Positions 41,422 through 51,936 are shown, counted from the stretch's first letter. The stretch is 64,000 nucleotides of DNA from Phycisphaerae bacterium (GCA_023150615.1 JAKLKO010000001.1:186001-250000), one strand, 5' to 3'. Notes: generated from the sequence alone by a model not told the origin. Numbers and translations: made by a program.

Positions 41422-42414
41422 TCAGCCGCCGCCGCTCGTCGCCTCCGCGGTCGCCCGGACGACCGGCGCCGACGCCTCGGGTTTCGGCCCCGGCGCGACG
41501 CCCAGCCGGCCCTGCGCCGACAGCATCGACAGCGCGCCGATGACGGCCGCCGTGCCGCTGAGCCACTGGCCAGGCGTCAGCCGCTCGGAGAATAAGAAGT
41601 ACGACCCGACCGCCGTCAGAAACGGCATGAGCAGCACGACGCCGCCGCTGATTGCCACGCCCAGCCGCGCGATGCTTGCGTAGTAAAACACATGCGCCAG
41701 TGCGATCCCGATCAGGGCCGAGAGGATCAGCATCCAGAACGGTTCGGCCGGCAGCGTCAGCGGCGTCGCGCCGTGCGCGCTTCCGAACAGGACCATCAGC
41801 ACGAGCAGCGCCGCCGCGCTGTACTGGCTGATCGCGGCGAACGCCAGCATCGAGCGCACGCCCTGCATGTTCCGCCGGATCGCCAGCCCGTATCCGCCGA
41901 AGAGTCCGCCCGAGACGATGGCGAGGAGGATCCCGAACGCCGTCCCGCCGCGCGGGACCTCGGGACCCAGGAAGATCGTTCCCATCGAACCGAGGAAAAT
42001 CACCGCGAAGCCGATCCAGTATGCCGCTGATCGCAGCACGCCGCGCTCGGATGGAAACAGCAGGTACGCCCCGGCCGTGACGAACAGCATCTGAAAGCGG
42101 AGCAGGAAGGCCATCAGCCCGGGGGCGATGTAGTAGGGCGCCAGCGCGTAGCACACCTGCCCCGTCACGTTGAACACGCTCGGCGCGATCGCCGCCCGCC
42201 AGAGGCCCTTCGGGAGCGTCCCGCGCCGCGCCGAGAGCCACAGCAGCGGCATCCACAGCAGCGCCGAGACGCCGTACCGCCACCCGTTCGCCGTCCACGC
42301 GTCGATGTAGGGAACCAAGTACTTCAGGAACAGCGGCGCGCTGGCCCAGCCCACCAGCGTCAGCGTGATGAAGATCGTCCCGCTCGCCCGACCATGTCCC
42401 GCGCCGCCGCGCAT
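41422..42414 (-). CDS. EamA/DMT-family transporter
   Basis: 330 residues with ten hydrophobic segments in two five-helix repeats, the hallmark of the drug/metabolite transporter superfamily. The second half (SALIGIALAHVFYYASIARLG, cited as SALIGIALAHV and FYYASIARLG; LLMPFLTAVGSYFLF) carries the EamA-type signature. The C-terminal tail of about 30 residues is hydrophilic. Substrates in this family range from metabolites to amino acids and cannot be predicted. It is divergent from mdh, and a TAGAAT box six bases before the ATG suggests a leaderless messenger. Confidence 0.88.
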   Translation of the reverse strand: MRGGAGHGRASGTIFITLTLVGWASAPLFLKYLVPYIDAWTANGWRYGVSALLWMPLLWLSARRGTLPKGLWRAAIAPSVFNVTGQVCYALAPYYIAPGLMAFLLRFQMLFVTAGAYLLFPSERGVLRSAAYWIGFAVIFLGSMGTIFLGPEVPRGGTAFGILLAIVSGGLFGGYGLAIRRNMQGVRSMLAFAAISQYSAAALLVLMVLFGSAHGATPLTLPAEPFWMLILSALIGIALAHVFYYASIARLGVAISGGVVLLMPFLTAVGSYFLFSERLTPGQWLSGTAAVIGALSMLSAQGRLGVAPGPKPEASAPVVRATAEATSGGG

Positions 42415-42420
42415 CCCCGC

Positions 42421-42426
42421 ATTCTA
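42421..42426 (-). promoter_or_regulatory. Candidate -10 box of a leaderless EamA transcript
   Basis: TAGAAT on the minus strand (42426-42421) is followed by GCGGGG and then the ATG of the transporter. Initiation about six bases downstream would fall on the start codon itself. No good -35 is present. Confidence 0.4.
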
Positions 42427-42455
42427 GCGCCATTTCGCCGGCGCTGCGCGGACCC

Positions 42456-42484
42456 GTGACGCGCCGGCCCGCGGGCCGTACAAT
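42456..42484 (+). promoter_or_regulatory. Promoter of mdh
   Basis: GTGACG (42456-42461), a 17-base spacer and TACAAT (42479-42484) form a sigma70-like pair (4 of 6 and 5 of 6). Transcription from about 42491 gives a 39-base leader containing GGAGGTGA before the ATG. Confidence 0.6.
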
Positions 42485-42523
42485 CGGGAGATGCCCGTCG
42501 TGAAACTGCGACCACGGAGGTGA

Positions 42524-43480
<957 letters not shown>

Positions 43481-43538
43481 TCTGGCGCTCGTGCTGCGGG
43501 CGACCGACGCCGCGGAATCTGGGAGCTACCAAGGGCTT

Positions 43539-43558
43539 GACGCCGACCGTTCGGCGTC
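43539..43558 (+). terminator. Possible hairpin terminator after mdh
   Basis: GACGCCGA (43539-43546) and TCGGCGTC (43551-43558) are perfectly complementary around a CCGT loop. The downstream bases TCGCTTGTG contain only short T runs, so it may act weakly or work with Rho. It lies between the convergent mdh and sarcosine-oxidase-type genes. Confidence 0.4.
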
Positions 43559-43666
43559 TCGCTTGTGAACCGCTGCGGGGAGTGTCGAACCGCCGCGCAG
43601 AAGCGTGAGCACTGACCGGCCAGGGCCGCACCCGTCGGACGCGGCAAGCGCCCCGTCCGCGACGCC

Positions 43667-44827
43667 TCAGTCGAACCGCCCCGGCGAGAACATCCCGACC
43701 TCGAACCGCGTCCGGCCATCCATCACCAAATCCGCCACCATCTCCCCCACCACCGCCGAGAACTTGAACCCGTGCCCCGAGCACGCACTGACGACCAGCA
43801 CTTGCTCCTGACCCGGCAGTGAGCCGATCACGAAATGGGCGTCCGGCGTGTTCGTGTAGAGACAAACCTTCGCTTCGAGCAGCCGCCCGTCCGCCACCGG
43901 AACGTACCGCCGCACGTACGACCGCACGTCCTCCTCATCCGCGGTGCTGACGGCCCGGTCGACCGACTCCACGTCCGTCGTCGCTCCGCCATGATGCCGG
44001 CAAATCTTCACGCCGTCCGAATTCAGCATCGGCACTCCGTAGTACGCCCGCTCCTCGACGAAGTGGATGAACACCGGCATCCCCGGCGGCTGCACCAGCA
44101 ACGCATTCTGCGGCTCGAACCAGAACTGCACCTGCCGCTCGACCAACAGCGGCCACGCCCGCCCCGGCGTGCGGATCGCGGCCGCCTCGCCCTCGCTGAG
44201 CATCGCCGGCAGCCACGGGCCGGCCGCCACGATCGCGTGCCCGGCGGAGTACGTTCCGCACTCCGTCGCGACATGGACACCCGCGCCGTCCGAGCGAATC
44301 GACGTCACGCGCTGCGGCATGAGGATCTCCGCCCCGAACCGCCGCGCCGTCCGCAGATGCGCCGCGATGCAGCGCTCCGGACACAGCACGCCCGCCTCGG
44401 CCTCGAACACGCCGACGTCTCCCGGCTCCGGCCTCAGCGCCGGGAATCGCGCGGTGATCTCGTCGGCCGCGCGCACGTCGTGCACCAGTCCATGCTCCGT
44501 CACGCTGTCGAGCACGCCGCGGATGCACGCATGGTCCGGCGGACCGATGTTCACCACGCCGGTGATCGTCAGCAGGGACTCGCCGCTCTCGGCCTGCAGA
44601 TCGCGCCACAGATCGAACGCACGGTGCAGCAGCGGCACGTAGCGCGGGTCTTCGAAGTAGGCCTTGCGAATGACGCGGGATCGCCCGTGCGAACTGCCCA
44701 GCTCGTGCGGCACGACGTAGCGATCCAAACCCAACACGCGCTGCCTGCGCCGCGCCAGGTGCGCGGCGACTGCGCTGCCCATCGCTCCCAGGCCCACGAC
44801 GATCGCGTCATACGTTGAACCGGCCAC
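43667..44827 (-). CDS. Sarcosine/N-methyl-tryptophan oxidase-type flavoenzyme
   Basis: An FAD enzyme that oxidises the N-methyl group of a small amino acid, releasing formaldehyde and hydrogen peroxide. Using the GTG at 44827 the protein is 386 residues, the same as monomeric sarcosine oxidase. It shows the Rossmann start VVGLGAMGSAVAAHLA, the active-site stretch LDRYVVPHELGSSHGRSR (36-52), Cys322 in KVCLYTNTPD (position of the covalent FAD link in MSOX/MTOX) and CSGHGFKFS. It resembles SolA. An upstream extension to 44980 overlaps the divergent lipoprotein gene and is probably not translated. Sarcosine versus another substrate cannot be settled. Confidence 0.86.
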   Translation of the reverse strand: MAGSTYDAIVVGLGAMGSAVAAHLARRRQRVLGLDRYVVPHELGSSHGRSRVIRKAYFEDPRYVPLLHRAFDLWRDLQAESGESLLTITGVVNIGPPDHACIRGVLDSVTEHGLVHDVRAADEITARFPALRPEPGDVGVFEAEAGVLCPERCIAAHLRTARRFGAEILMPQRVTSIRSDGAGVHVATECGTYSAGHAIVAAGPWLPAMLSEGEAAAIRTPGRAWPLLVERQVQFWFEPQNALLVQPPGMPVFIHFVEERAYYGVPMLNSDGVKICRHHGGATTDVESVDRAVSTADEEDVRSYVRRYVPVADGRLLEAKVCLYTNTPDAHFVIGSLPGQEQVLVVSACSGHGFKFSAVVGEMVADLVMDGRTRFEVGMFSPGRFD

Positions 44828-44971
44828 GCGGGCATTCTCGCGTCGCGTTTCCCGCTTGTCGAAGCGGCCGCACGGGACTCGCGCGCTACGTGGAGTCAAC
44901 GCTGGGCAGTTCGCCCGCGGCGCGGTATGGTCTGCGGACTGAACGGGATCGGCTTTTTCGGAGGGCAACTC

Positions 44972-45688
44972 ATGAACCATCGCGTCCGCTTCATCCTCGC
45001 ACTCGCCGCGATGTCGGGCCTGGCCTGCGATTCCAGTCCCCCGCCGACCGCGGCGCCCGACCCGTCGCCTACGAAGGCCTCGACGCCACCGGCCGGCCAG
45101 GCACCGGCCCCCACACCGGTCGCACAGAAGGCCGCCGAGAAACCGACGCCGCCGCCCGAAAAAGCCCCGGCCGTGCCGCCGACGGCTTCCCCAAGCACGC
45201 CGACGGGCATGACGGATGTTTCATTCCAGGACTTCACGATGACGGTCCCATCGACGTGGATGGCCCGAAGCACCGCGAACCCGATGCGACTCGCGCAGTT
45301 CACGTGGCCGACGGTCGGCGAGGACAAAGAGGCGCCGGAACTGATCGTCTTCTTCTTCGGTGTCGGCAGCGGCGGCGGCGTGCAGGCGAACATCGACCGC
45401 TGGAGCGGGCAGTTTGAGGAGAAGGAAGCCGGCAAGACCGAGTCGATCAACGGCGCGCACGGCAAGATCACGATCTTCGACAAGACCGGCACCTTCAAGC
45501 TGCAGCCGAGCATGATGGCGCCCGACTACACGCCCAAGCCCGGCTGGCGGATGCTCGCCGCCGTCATCGAATGCGACGGCGGCCCGATTTTCCTCCGTGC
45601 GACGGGACCGGCCGCGTCGATGGGCGAAGCGCGCAACGCGTTTGTGGCGGCGGCGAAGTCGCTTCGCCCTCGCGCATCGCAATCGTGA
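44972..45688 (+). CDS. Lipoprotein with Pro-rich linker
   Basis: 238 residues. GGAGG (44960-44964) lies seven bases before the ATG at 44972, which is preferred over an earlier in-frame start at 44927. The signal has a Met/Arg beginning, a hydrophobic core (FILALAAMSGLAC) and the lipid-bearing Cys of SGLAC. The next 60 residues are Pro/Ala/Thr/Lys-rich and unstructured. A folded domain of about 150 residues follows (PSTWMARSTANPMRLAQF, cited as VPSTWM and MRLAQFTWP). I recognise no function. A possible promoter (TGGGCA 44903-44908, TATGGT 44926-44931) lies upstream. Confidence 0.72.
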   Translation: MNHRVRFILALAAMSGLACDSSPPPTAAPDPSPTKASTPPAGQAPAPTPVAQKAAEKPTPPPEKAPAVPPTASPSTPTGMTDVSFQDFTMTVPSTWMARSTANPMRLAQFTWPTVGEDKEAPELIVFFFGVGSGGGVQANIDRWSGQFEEKEAGKTESINGAHGKITIFDKTGTFKLQPSMMAPDYTPKPGWRMLAAVIECDGGPIFLRATGPAASMGEARNAFVAAAKSLRPRASQS

Positions 45689-45719
45689 TCGACGACGCCA
45701 TTTCGCCCGCCGCCCGTGC

Positions 45720-45748
45720 TTGTGACGCGCGCCCGATGCCCATAAAAT
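45720..45748 (+). promoter_or_regulatory. Promoter of the kdsC-lptC/A operon
   Basis: TTGTGA (45720-45725), a 17-base spacer and TAAAAT (45743-45748) match the sigma70 boxes at 4 of 6 and 5 of 6. It would start transcription near 45755, 64 bases before the kdsC ATG. Confidence 0.55.
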
Positions 45749-45818
45749 CCCGGTTTCGCCGCAGGGCGCAGCGGTGCTCCGCGTCCGAGCACGTCCCGAG
45801 GTCTCGACGAGCTGGCCG

Positions 45819-46325
45819 ATGGCAGCCACGATCACGCTGCTGATCCTCGACGTCGACGGGGTCCTGACCGACGGCACGCTCCCCTTCGACGGGGACGGTC
45901 AGACGACCAAGACGTTTCACGTGCGCGACGGCGCGGCGCTTCGGGCCTGGCGAGACCAGGGCGGCCGGATCGCGCTGCTGAGCGCCCGCGCGTCTGACGC
46001 CGTCCGACGCAGAGCCGCCGAGCTGGGCATCGGCGCCGTCGTTCAGGGCGCGACCGACAAACTCGCGGCGTACGACGAGTTACGGCGTCAGTTTGACGTC
46101 GGCGACGAGGCCGTCTGTTACGTCGGCGATGACTGGGCCGACGCGAGCGTGATGAAGCGTTGCGGGCTGCCGATCGCCGTCGCAGACGCCGCGTCGGCGA
46201 TCAAGCGGATCGCGCAAGTCGTCACGCGGCGACCGGGTGGTCGCGGCGCGGTGGCCGACGCCGTCGAGTGTGCCCTGAGGCGGAACGGAACGTGGACGGC
46301 GGTGCTGCGCAGCGCCGGGCTGTAG
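45819..46325 (+). CDS. kdsC: 3-deoxy-manno-octulosonate-8-phosphate phosphatase
   Basis: Removes the phosphate from Kdo-8-phosphate, giving Kdo for the LPS inner core. The 168-residue HAD phosphatase has no cap domain: motif I LDVDGVLTDG, KTFHVRDG, motif II LLSARAS, motif III Lys in ATDKL and motif IV YVGDDWAD. This compact C0 form works as a tetramer. The ATG at 45819 matches the usual beginning. It is followed after nine bases by the LptC/LptA-like giant, the order found in E. coli (kdsC-lptC-lptA). Some relatives act on other sugar phosphates such as N-acylneuraminate. Confidence 0.85.
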   Translation: MAATITLLILDVDGVLTDGTLPFDGDGQTTKTFHVRDGAALRAWRDQGGRIALLSARASDAVRRRAAELGIGAVVQGATDKLAAYDELRRQFDVGDEAVCYVGDDWADASVMKRCGLPIAVADAASAIKRIAQVVTRRPGGRGAVADAVECALRRNGTWTAVLRSAGL

Positions 46326-46334
46326 CCCGACCGG

Positions 46335-49300
46335 ATGGACGAGATGAAGAAACGAATCCTGCTGGCCCTCGGAACCATCGTCCTCTGCGTCGGGGCGTTC
46401 CTCCTCGTCGCGGAGCGCGAAGTGCCTCCGCCGCAGGTCGATCAGAAAGCCGATGCCGCGCCGATCCAGGGTTTCATCTCCCGGCCGACGTCGCAGCCCG
46501 AGCGCGTCATTTCCGGAGGCGACCTGAAGCTCTCGCCCGGAGATCAGACTTTCGCCGTCATCTATGACCGCGTCACCGGCGAGCCGAAGTACCAGTTCCG
46601 CGCCGACCGCTGGGCGCCGATCAGCGAGACCGAATTCGAGCTCGTCCGCCCCGAGATCCGCATCCACATGCCCGGCGGCCAGATCACGCACATCCGCGCC
46701 GACGAGGGGCAGGTGGAACTGGCCCAGAGCGGGCGGCGCTCCGTCGAGCCGAAGCGCGGCTGGCTCCGCGGCGACGTCCGCGTGACCATCGACCGCACGA
46801 CGCGCAAGTGGCGCGCCGAGCACCCCGACGAGGCCGAGCTCGAGCAGCACCTCGATCAGACCATCACGATCTTCCTGACCGACGTCACCTTCGACCTCGA
46901 CCAGGCCCGCCTTCAATCCAACGGCCGCATCCGCGTGCAGAGCGTCGAGGCCGATATCGACGGCCGCGGCCTGTTGCTCGCGTGGAACCAGGTCGACAAC
47001 CGTATCGACTACCTGACGATCAAGGAAGGAAAGCAGATGGAATTGCGCCGTGGCGGACGCATGATCGAGTTCGCCATGCCCGGCTCGCCGCGCGAGTCGC
47101 GACCCGGATCGCGCGGGCCGCGGCCGGTTCGATCCGTCGAGATCGCCCGCGCTCGCCCCATGCAGCCGATGGCCGTCGGGACGACCGCGGCCGAGGCCGC
47201 CTCGCAGATCCGCGCCGTGGTCGCGCAGGCGAATCGACCAGCCGCCCTCGCGATGTCCGCAGCGGCCGCGCCCGACGCCGCTCGACGCGGCGCGGCCAGT
47301 GGCCCGGCGCGGGATGCCGATCTCGCTGCCCTCGCCGACGAAGTCGTCGCCGAAGCCCGCGGCGCTACGTATCGCGGCCGCGTGGGCGAGGAGGATCAAA
47401 CGAGCACGACGACGCAGCCGCGCGGCTCGCGCCCGAAGGTCGATACGTACAGCGCCGTGTTCACCGGCAACGTCGTCGTCGAGCAGCGACAGGGCCTGCG
47501 CCGCCCCGGTCGCATCACCTGCGAGAAGCTCGAACTCATCTTCGACTTCGGCAAGAAGCAGAAGCGCTCCAACCTCTTCCAGCCGCGTCCGATCGGCGAT
47601 GCACCGGCAACGCCCACGACCGGGAAGGCCGATGAGCCGATCGGTCCCGGTTCGCCCGAAGACACGACGCGACTCATCCTCACCTGGACCGGACCGCTTG
47701 AGATGCGTCCGCTGGTCATCCCGACCGATGAGAAGTCCGGGGAGCGATTCGACGCCATCGCCACCGGCCGGCGGGTCGAGGTCGACGACGAGCGCGGGCA
47801 CGCGGTCTGCCGCCAACTCGTCTACCGCAATGAGAATCAGCAGGTCTGGCTTTCGGCGGACGATCGCGAGCCGGTGGTCATCACGACGCGCGAGCGCGAG
47901 GCGTCGCCCGCCGAGGGCATGATCGAACGAGCGGTCGGAGCGCTTTCCGGCCGCGAGGTCTTCTTCGATCGATCGCGCGGCGTCGCTCGAATCGACGGCG
48001 CCGGTCGCATGACGCGCCATCCGCGCGGCGATGCGGCGCCCGACGAGCCGGCTCTGGCCGGCGCGGTCGGCGACATCCGCTGGACGCAGGGCGTGGAGAT
48101 CGAGATGCGCCAGGCCCGCACGGTCCGCCGCGATCCGGCGACCGGTGAGAAATCCATAAAGGTGCAGGACTACATCTCCCGCGCGTGGTTCCACGGCGAC
48201 GTCCGCGTCGGCCGTGGCGACGAGGAGATTCGCGGAACGGACGTGGCCGCGACGTTCGCCCCGCCGCCCGAGTCCGGGTCGGCGTCCGGACCACTGGCGC
48301 ACCTCGACGTGATCGGCAACGTCTTCCTGCGCAGCCGGACGGATACGATCCGGGGCGATCGACTCGAGGTGGACTTCGATCCGGCAATGCCGCGCCGCAA
48401 CGTGCCGAAATCGGCCATCGCGACGGGCAACGTCGTCGCGCAGCAGGGCCGGCGTCGCATCGCCGCCGACCGGATCGAGGTCGCCATGGCGTTGCTCGCG
48501 CCGACCGATCGGCCGGGCGCTGCGGCGCCGTCGAACAGGGCCTCTGCCGACCGCGCGCCGGTCGCAATCACCGAACTGCACGCGTTCCGCGGCGTGCGCG
48601 GATACGACCGCGAGCGCCGCTTCGCTGTCAACGCTGACGAACTGCACGCGCGCATCCCGGACGGACGGCAGATCGGGTCCGCCGTCGCGCTCGGGCGCAA
48701 GGACGGCAGCTTCGCCCGCGTGAAGTACGAGGACTACCGACTGGCCGGAAATCGCATCGAGATGGACCTGCGGGCGCAGACGGCCGACGTCAACGGCCCC
48801 GGCCGCGCGTATTTCACAAGCGATCGCGACTTCGGCGGCGGCGAACTGCGCGACGCCGAGACCGTTCGCGTCTCGTGGTCGAGCACGATGAAGGTCCGCG
48901 GCCGGGAGAACATCGCGGTTTTCGACGGCGCGGTCCGCGCTCGATCCAGCACGCACGAACTCCAGTGCCGCCAGCTTCAGGTGACGCTCGCCGAGTCCGC
49001 GCCGACCCGCCGAGCGCGGCCTGCGACGGCGCCGAAGCTCTTCTCGCTCGCGAGCCTCGGCCTGCCCTCCGATCCGTTCGTCGCTCCGCGCCTGAACGCC
49101 GCGCTGGCCGTCTTTCATGCGGCACGGAACTCCTGGAGTGCGCTGATGCCGGCGCTGACGCCGGTCCTGCCGCCCGGTCCGCGCGGCCGCGACACGCTGC
49201 TGGCCAGTCCCGACAGCCCGATGGTTCGCAAGCAGCCTGTTCGAATCGCTGCGATCGGCAAGGCGGTCGCGCTGCGCACCGTCCGTCACGCCCGCACGCA

Positions 49301-50009
49301 CCGGCTGCTGACCCGGACGCAGATCACCGCCGACCAGATCGACGTCGACCTCCGCCGCCAGGCGATGAACATCCCTGGCCGGGGAACGCTGCTCATCGAG
49401 GACTACCAGTTCGTCGCGGGCAAGTCGCGTCGCCGCGCACGGGCCGAGGGCGACCGCCTGTCGCTGCTCGGCGGCAGCGAGGGACCGAGCCAAACGCTCT
49501 TCCTGTGGGCCAACGGCATGAGCTACTTCGTGGATCAGGCGCTCGTGACGTTTGACCGGCAGGTCGTCATGCGCCACCTGTCGGGCCAAAACGTCGTGCT
49601 CCGTGACGACCTCGCGGCGGCAATGAACGTCGATCCGCGCGCCCTGCGCCTGCCGGCCGGGCGCCGCGCCGAGCTGACCTGCGACAACCTGCTGGCCCAG
49701 TTCGTCCGACAGGAGACTACACCGACCGAGTCGCTCGACCTTCGCGGCGGCGAGGTACAGCAACTCGTCGCGCGCGGCTCGGTGCATTTGCAGGACGGCT
49801 CGAAGTCGATCATGGGTGAAGAGCTGACGTTTTCACGCGAGACGGACCTCGTCACCGTCAAAGGTGCAACGACGTTCGAAGCGCGGATCTTCGACCAGGA
49901 CGAGCAATCGCAACGCTTCAACATGTGGCGCGGACCGTTGCTCGTCTGGGACCGCTCCACCGATCGCATCGAAGCGCCGCAGGCCCGCGTCCTATCCCGC
50001 GGCCAGTAG
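46335..50009 (+). CDS. Very long LptC/LptA-like (OstA) protein
   Basis: 1224 residues with one N-terminal membrane anchor (ILLALGTIVLCVGAFLLVA, 8-26) and a short proline-rich linker. Two thirds of the rest consist of repeated beta-strand modules of the OstA/LptA/LptC kind, where each strand pair carries a charged/hydrophobic alternation (YDRVTGEPKYQFRAD, DRLEVDFDP, LRGGEVQQLVARG). LptC and LptA form the periplasmic bridge that carries LPS from the inner to the outer membrane. This one is roughly five times longer than either, and follows kdsC directly. It may be a one-piece bridge; this is an inference. The middle contains Ala/Arg-rich linkers (about 250-340). Confidence 0.7.
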   Translation: MDEMKKRILLALGTIVLCVGAFLLVAEREVPPPQVDQKADAAPIQGFISRPTSQPERVISGGDLKLSPGDQTFAVIYDRVTGEPKYQFRADRWAPISETEFELVRPEIRIHMPGGQITHIRADEGQVELAQSGRRSVEPKRGWLRGDVRVTIDRTTRKWRAEHPDEAELEQHLDQTITIFLTDVTFDLDQARLQSNGRIRVQSVEADIDGRGLLLAWNQVDNRIDYLTIKEGKQMELRRGGRMIEFAMPGSPRESRPGSRGPRPVRSVEIARARPMQPMAVGTTAAEAASQIRAVVAQANRPAALAMSAAAAPDAARRGAASGPARDADLAALADEVVAEARGATYRGRVGEEDQTSTTTQPRGSRPKVDTYSAVFTGNVVVEQRQGLRRPGRITCEKLELIFDFGKKQKRSNLFQPRPIGDAPATPTTGKADEPIGPGSPEDTTRLILTWTGPLEMRPLVIPTDEKSGERFDAIATGRRVEVDDERGHAVCRQLVYRNENQQVWLSADDREPVVITTREREASPAEGMIERAVGALSGREVFFDRSRGVARIDGAGRMTRHPRGDAAPDEPALAGAVGDIRWTQGVEIEMRQARTVRRDPATGEKSIKVQDYISRAWFHGDVRVGRGDEEIRGTDVAATFAPPPESGSASGPLAHLDVIGNVFLRSRTDTIRGDRLEVDFDPAMPRRNVPKSAIATGNVVAQQGRRRIAADRIEVAMALLAPTDRPGAAAPSNRASADRAPVAITELHAFRGVRGYDRERRFAVNADELHARIPDGRQIGSAVALGRKDGSFARVKYEDYRLAGNRIEMDLRAQTADVNGPGRAYFTSDRDFGGGELRDAETVRVSWSSTMKVRGRENIAVFDGAVRARSSTHELQCRQLQVTLAESAPTRRARPATAPKLFSLASLGLPSDPFVAPRLNAALAVFHAARNSWSALMPALTPVLPPGPRGRDTLLASPDSPMVRKQPVRIAAIGKAVALRTVRHARTHRLLTRTQITADQIDVDLRRQAMNIPGRGTLLIEDYQFVAGKSRRRARAEGDRLSLLGGSEGPSQTLFLWANGMSYFVDQALVTFDRQVVMRHLSGQNVVLRDDLAAAMNVDPRALRLPAGRRAELTCDNLLAQFVRQETTPTESLDLRGGEVQQLVARGSVHLQDGSKSIMGEELTFSRETDLVTVKGATTFEARIFDQDEQSQRFNMWRGPLLVWDRSTDRIEAPQARVLSRGQ

Positions 50010-50068
50010 CGGCCGATCGACGCGACGCCCTCCGGCCCGCCGCATTCGCCGCAACCACCGACGCCCGT

Positions 50069-50074
50069 TAGAAT
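50069..50074 (+). promoter_or_regulatory. Candidate -10 box of a leaderless lepA transcript
   Basis: TAGAAT ends eight bases before the lepA ATG at 50083, with TACACGTA in between, and there is no ribosome binding site. The region is AT-rich against its background. lepA may also be read through from the upstream gene. Confidence 0.5.
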
Positions 50075-50082
50075 TACACGTA

Positions 50083-51912
50083 ATGGACATCCCACGCATC
50101 CGCAACTTCTCGATCATCGCCCACATCGACCACGGCAAGAGCACGCTCGCCGACCGGCTGCTACTCCGATGCGGCGCCGTCTCGCAGCGCGAGATGCGCG
50201 ATCAGTTTCTCGACGACATGGAACTCGAGCGCGAGATGGGCATCACCATCAAGGCCAACCGCGCCACGCTCGACTTCGACTACGTTCCGCCGCCGAACGC
50301 AACCGGCAAGCCCCCGCCTGGTCGGTACATGCTCAACCTGATCGACACGCCCGGACACGTTGATTTTCACTACGAAGTCAGCCGCGCGCTGGCCGCGTGC
50401 GAAGGCGTGCTGCTGCTTGTCGATGCCTCGCAGGGCATCGAGGCCCAAACGCTGGCCAACGCCTACAAGGCCGTCGAGGCGAACGTCCACATCGTCCCGG
50501 TGATCAACAAGATCGACCTGCCCGCCGCGCGGCCGTACGACATCGCGCAGGAGCTGGAGAACACGCTTGGCCTGGCGGCGGAGGAAGCGCTCTTCGTCTC
50601 GGCGAAGACGGGCCAGGGCATCGACGATCTGCTCAATGCGGTCGTGGAGCGCATGCCGCCGCCGAAGGGCGATCCGGACGCGCCGCTGAAGGCCCTGATC
50701 TACGATGCAAAGGTCGATCCGCATCGCGGCGTCATCTGCCACCTGCGCGTCTTCGAGGGGACGATCCGGCGCGGCGACAAGATTCTGCTCATGGCCGCCG
50801 GACGGACCTATCACGCCGCGGACATCGGCAAGTTCCGGCCGCGGATCACGAGCACCGAAGCCCTCGTGGCGGGCGACGTCGGCTACCTCTTCGCAAGCAT
50901 CAAGACGATTCACGACGTGAACATCGGCGACACGGTGACGCACGAGCACCGGCCGACGCCCGCGCCGATGCCGGGATATCAAGAGCCGCAGCGGATGGTC
51001 TTCTGCGACTTTTTCCCTGGACCCGGCACGACGAGCATCCAGCTCCGCGAGGCGCTCGAGAAGCTCTGGCTCAACGACAGCAGCTTCAACTTCACGCCGG
51101 CGAACAGCGCGGCGCTGGGCACGGGTTTCCGGTGCGGGTTCCTCGGCCTGTTGCACATGAAGATCATTCAGGAACGGCTGGAGCGCGAGAGCGACGTCGA
51201 TCTCGTGCAGACCGCACCGACCGTGCCGTTCGAAATCGTGCTGCGCGACCGGAAGGTCATCAAGGTGGAGTCGCCGGCCGACATGCCGGGCGCCGACAAG
51301 TACGAGGAGATTCGCGAGCCGATCATCCGGGCGGAGATCATCGTCCCGGCGCGGAGCATCGGCGCATTGATGGAACTGGGCGAGCAGCGGCGCGGGGAAC
51401 TCAAGAAGACCGAGTACCTCTCTCCGGAGCGGGTCGTCATCACGTACGAGTTCCCCATGTCCGAGGTGATCTACGACTTCTACGACCGGCTCAAGAGCAT
51501 CACGAGCGGCTACGGCACGATGAACTACGAGCTGATCGGCTATCGCGCCGCCGATCTCGTCAAACTCGACATCCTCGTCAACGGCACGCCGGTCGACGCC
51601 CTTTCGGTGATCGTCCACCGCAGCAAGGCGGAATTCCGCGGGCGGCGTCTCATCAGCCGGCTGCGAAAGGAGATCGCGCGGCACCAGTTCGAGATTCCGC
51701 TCCAGGCCGCGATCGGCAGCAAGATCGTGGCGCGCGAGACGATCAAGGCAGTGCGGAAGGACGTGACGGCGAAGTGCTACGGCGGCGATGTGACGCGCAA
51801 GCGCAAGCTGCTGGAAAAGCAGAAAGAAGGCAAAAAGCGGATGAAGCAGGTGGGCAACGTGACCATCCCGCAGGAGGCCTTCATGGCCGTGCTCGATCCG
51901 GGAGAGGATTGA
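50083..51912 (+). CDS. lepA: Elongation factor 4 (LepA)
   Basis: A ribosome-associated translational GTPase thought to help with stalled or mis-positioned ribosomes and 30S biogenesis. The 609-residue protein has G1 AHIDHGKST, the switch region MGITIKA, G3 DTPGHVDF, G4 NKID and G5 SAKTG. The LepA-specific C-terminal domain has KRKLLEKQKEGKKRMKQVG (cited as KRKLLEKQK and GKKRMKQVG) and QEAFMAVL. Domains II to V are all present and the length is standard. The upstream open frame from 49864 is not part of the protein. Confidence 0.96.
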   Translation: MDIPRIRNFSIIAHIDHGKSTLADRLLLRCGAVSQREMRDQFLDDMELEREMGITIKANRATLDFDYVPPPNATGKPPPGRYMLNLIDTPGHVDFHYEVSRALAACEGVLLLVDASQGIEAQTLANAYKAVEANVHIVPVINKIDLPAARPYDIAQELENTLGLAAEEALFVSAKTGQGIDDLLNAVVERMPPPKGDPDAPLKALIYDAKVDPHRGVICHLRVFEGTIRRGDKILLMAAGRTYHAADIGKFRPRITSTEALVAGDVGYLFASIKTIHDVNIGDTVTHEHRPTPAPMPGYQEPQRMVFCDFFPGPGTTSIQLREALEKLWLNDSSFNFTPANSAALGTGFRCGFLGLLHMKIIQERLERESDVDLVQTAPTVPFEIVLRDRKVIKVESPADMPGADKYEEIREPIIRAEIIVPARSIGALMELGEQRRGELKKTEYLSPERVVITYEFPMSEVIYDFYDRLKSITSGYGTMNYELIGYRAADLVKLDILVNGTPVDALSVIVHRSKAEFRGRRLISRLRKEIARHQFEIPLQAAIGSKIVARETIKAVRKDVTAKCYGGDVTRKRKLLEKQKEGKKRMKQVGNVTIPQEAFMAVLDPGED

Positions 51913-51936
51913 GGTCCACCGCCCCGTTGCGGCGCG

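Noticed and set aside
46080-49787. Open frame of 1235 codons on the minus strand antisense to the Lpt-like gene
   Set aside because: Arg/Asp/Ala-biased translation with no recognisable domain; it mirrors the real plus-strand gene, a known effect of high GC content.
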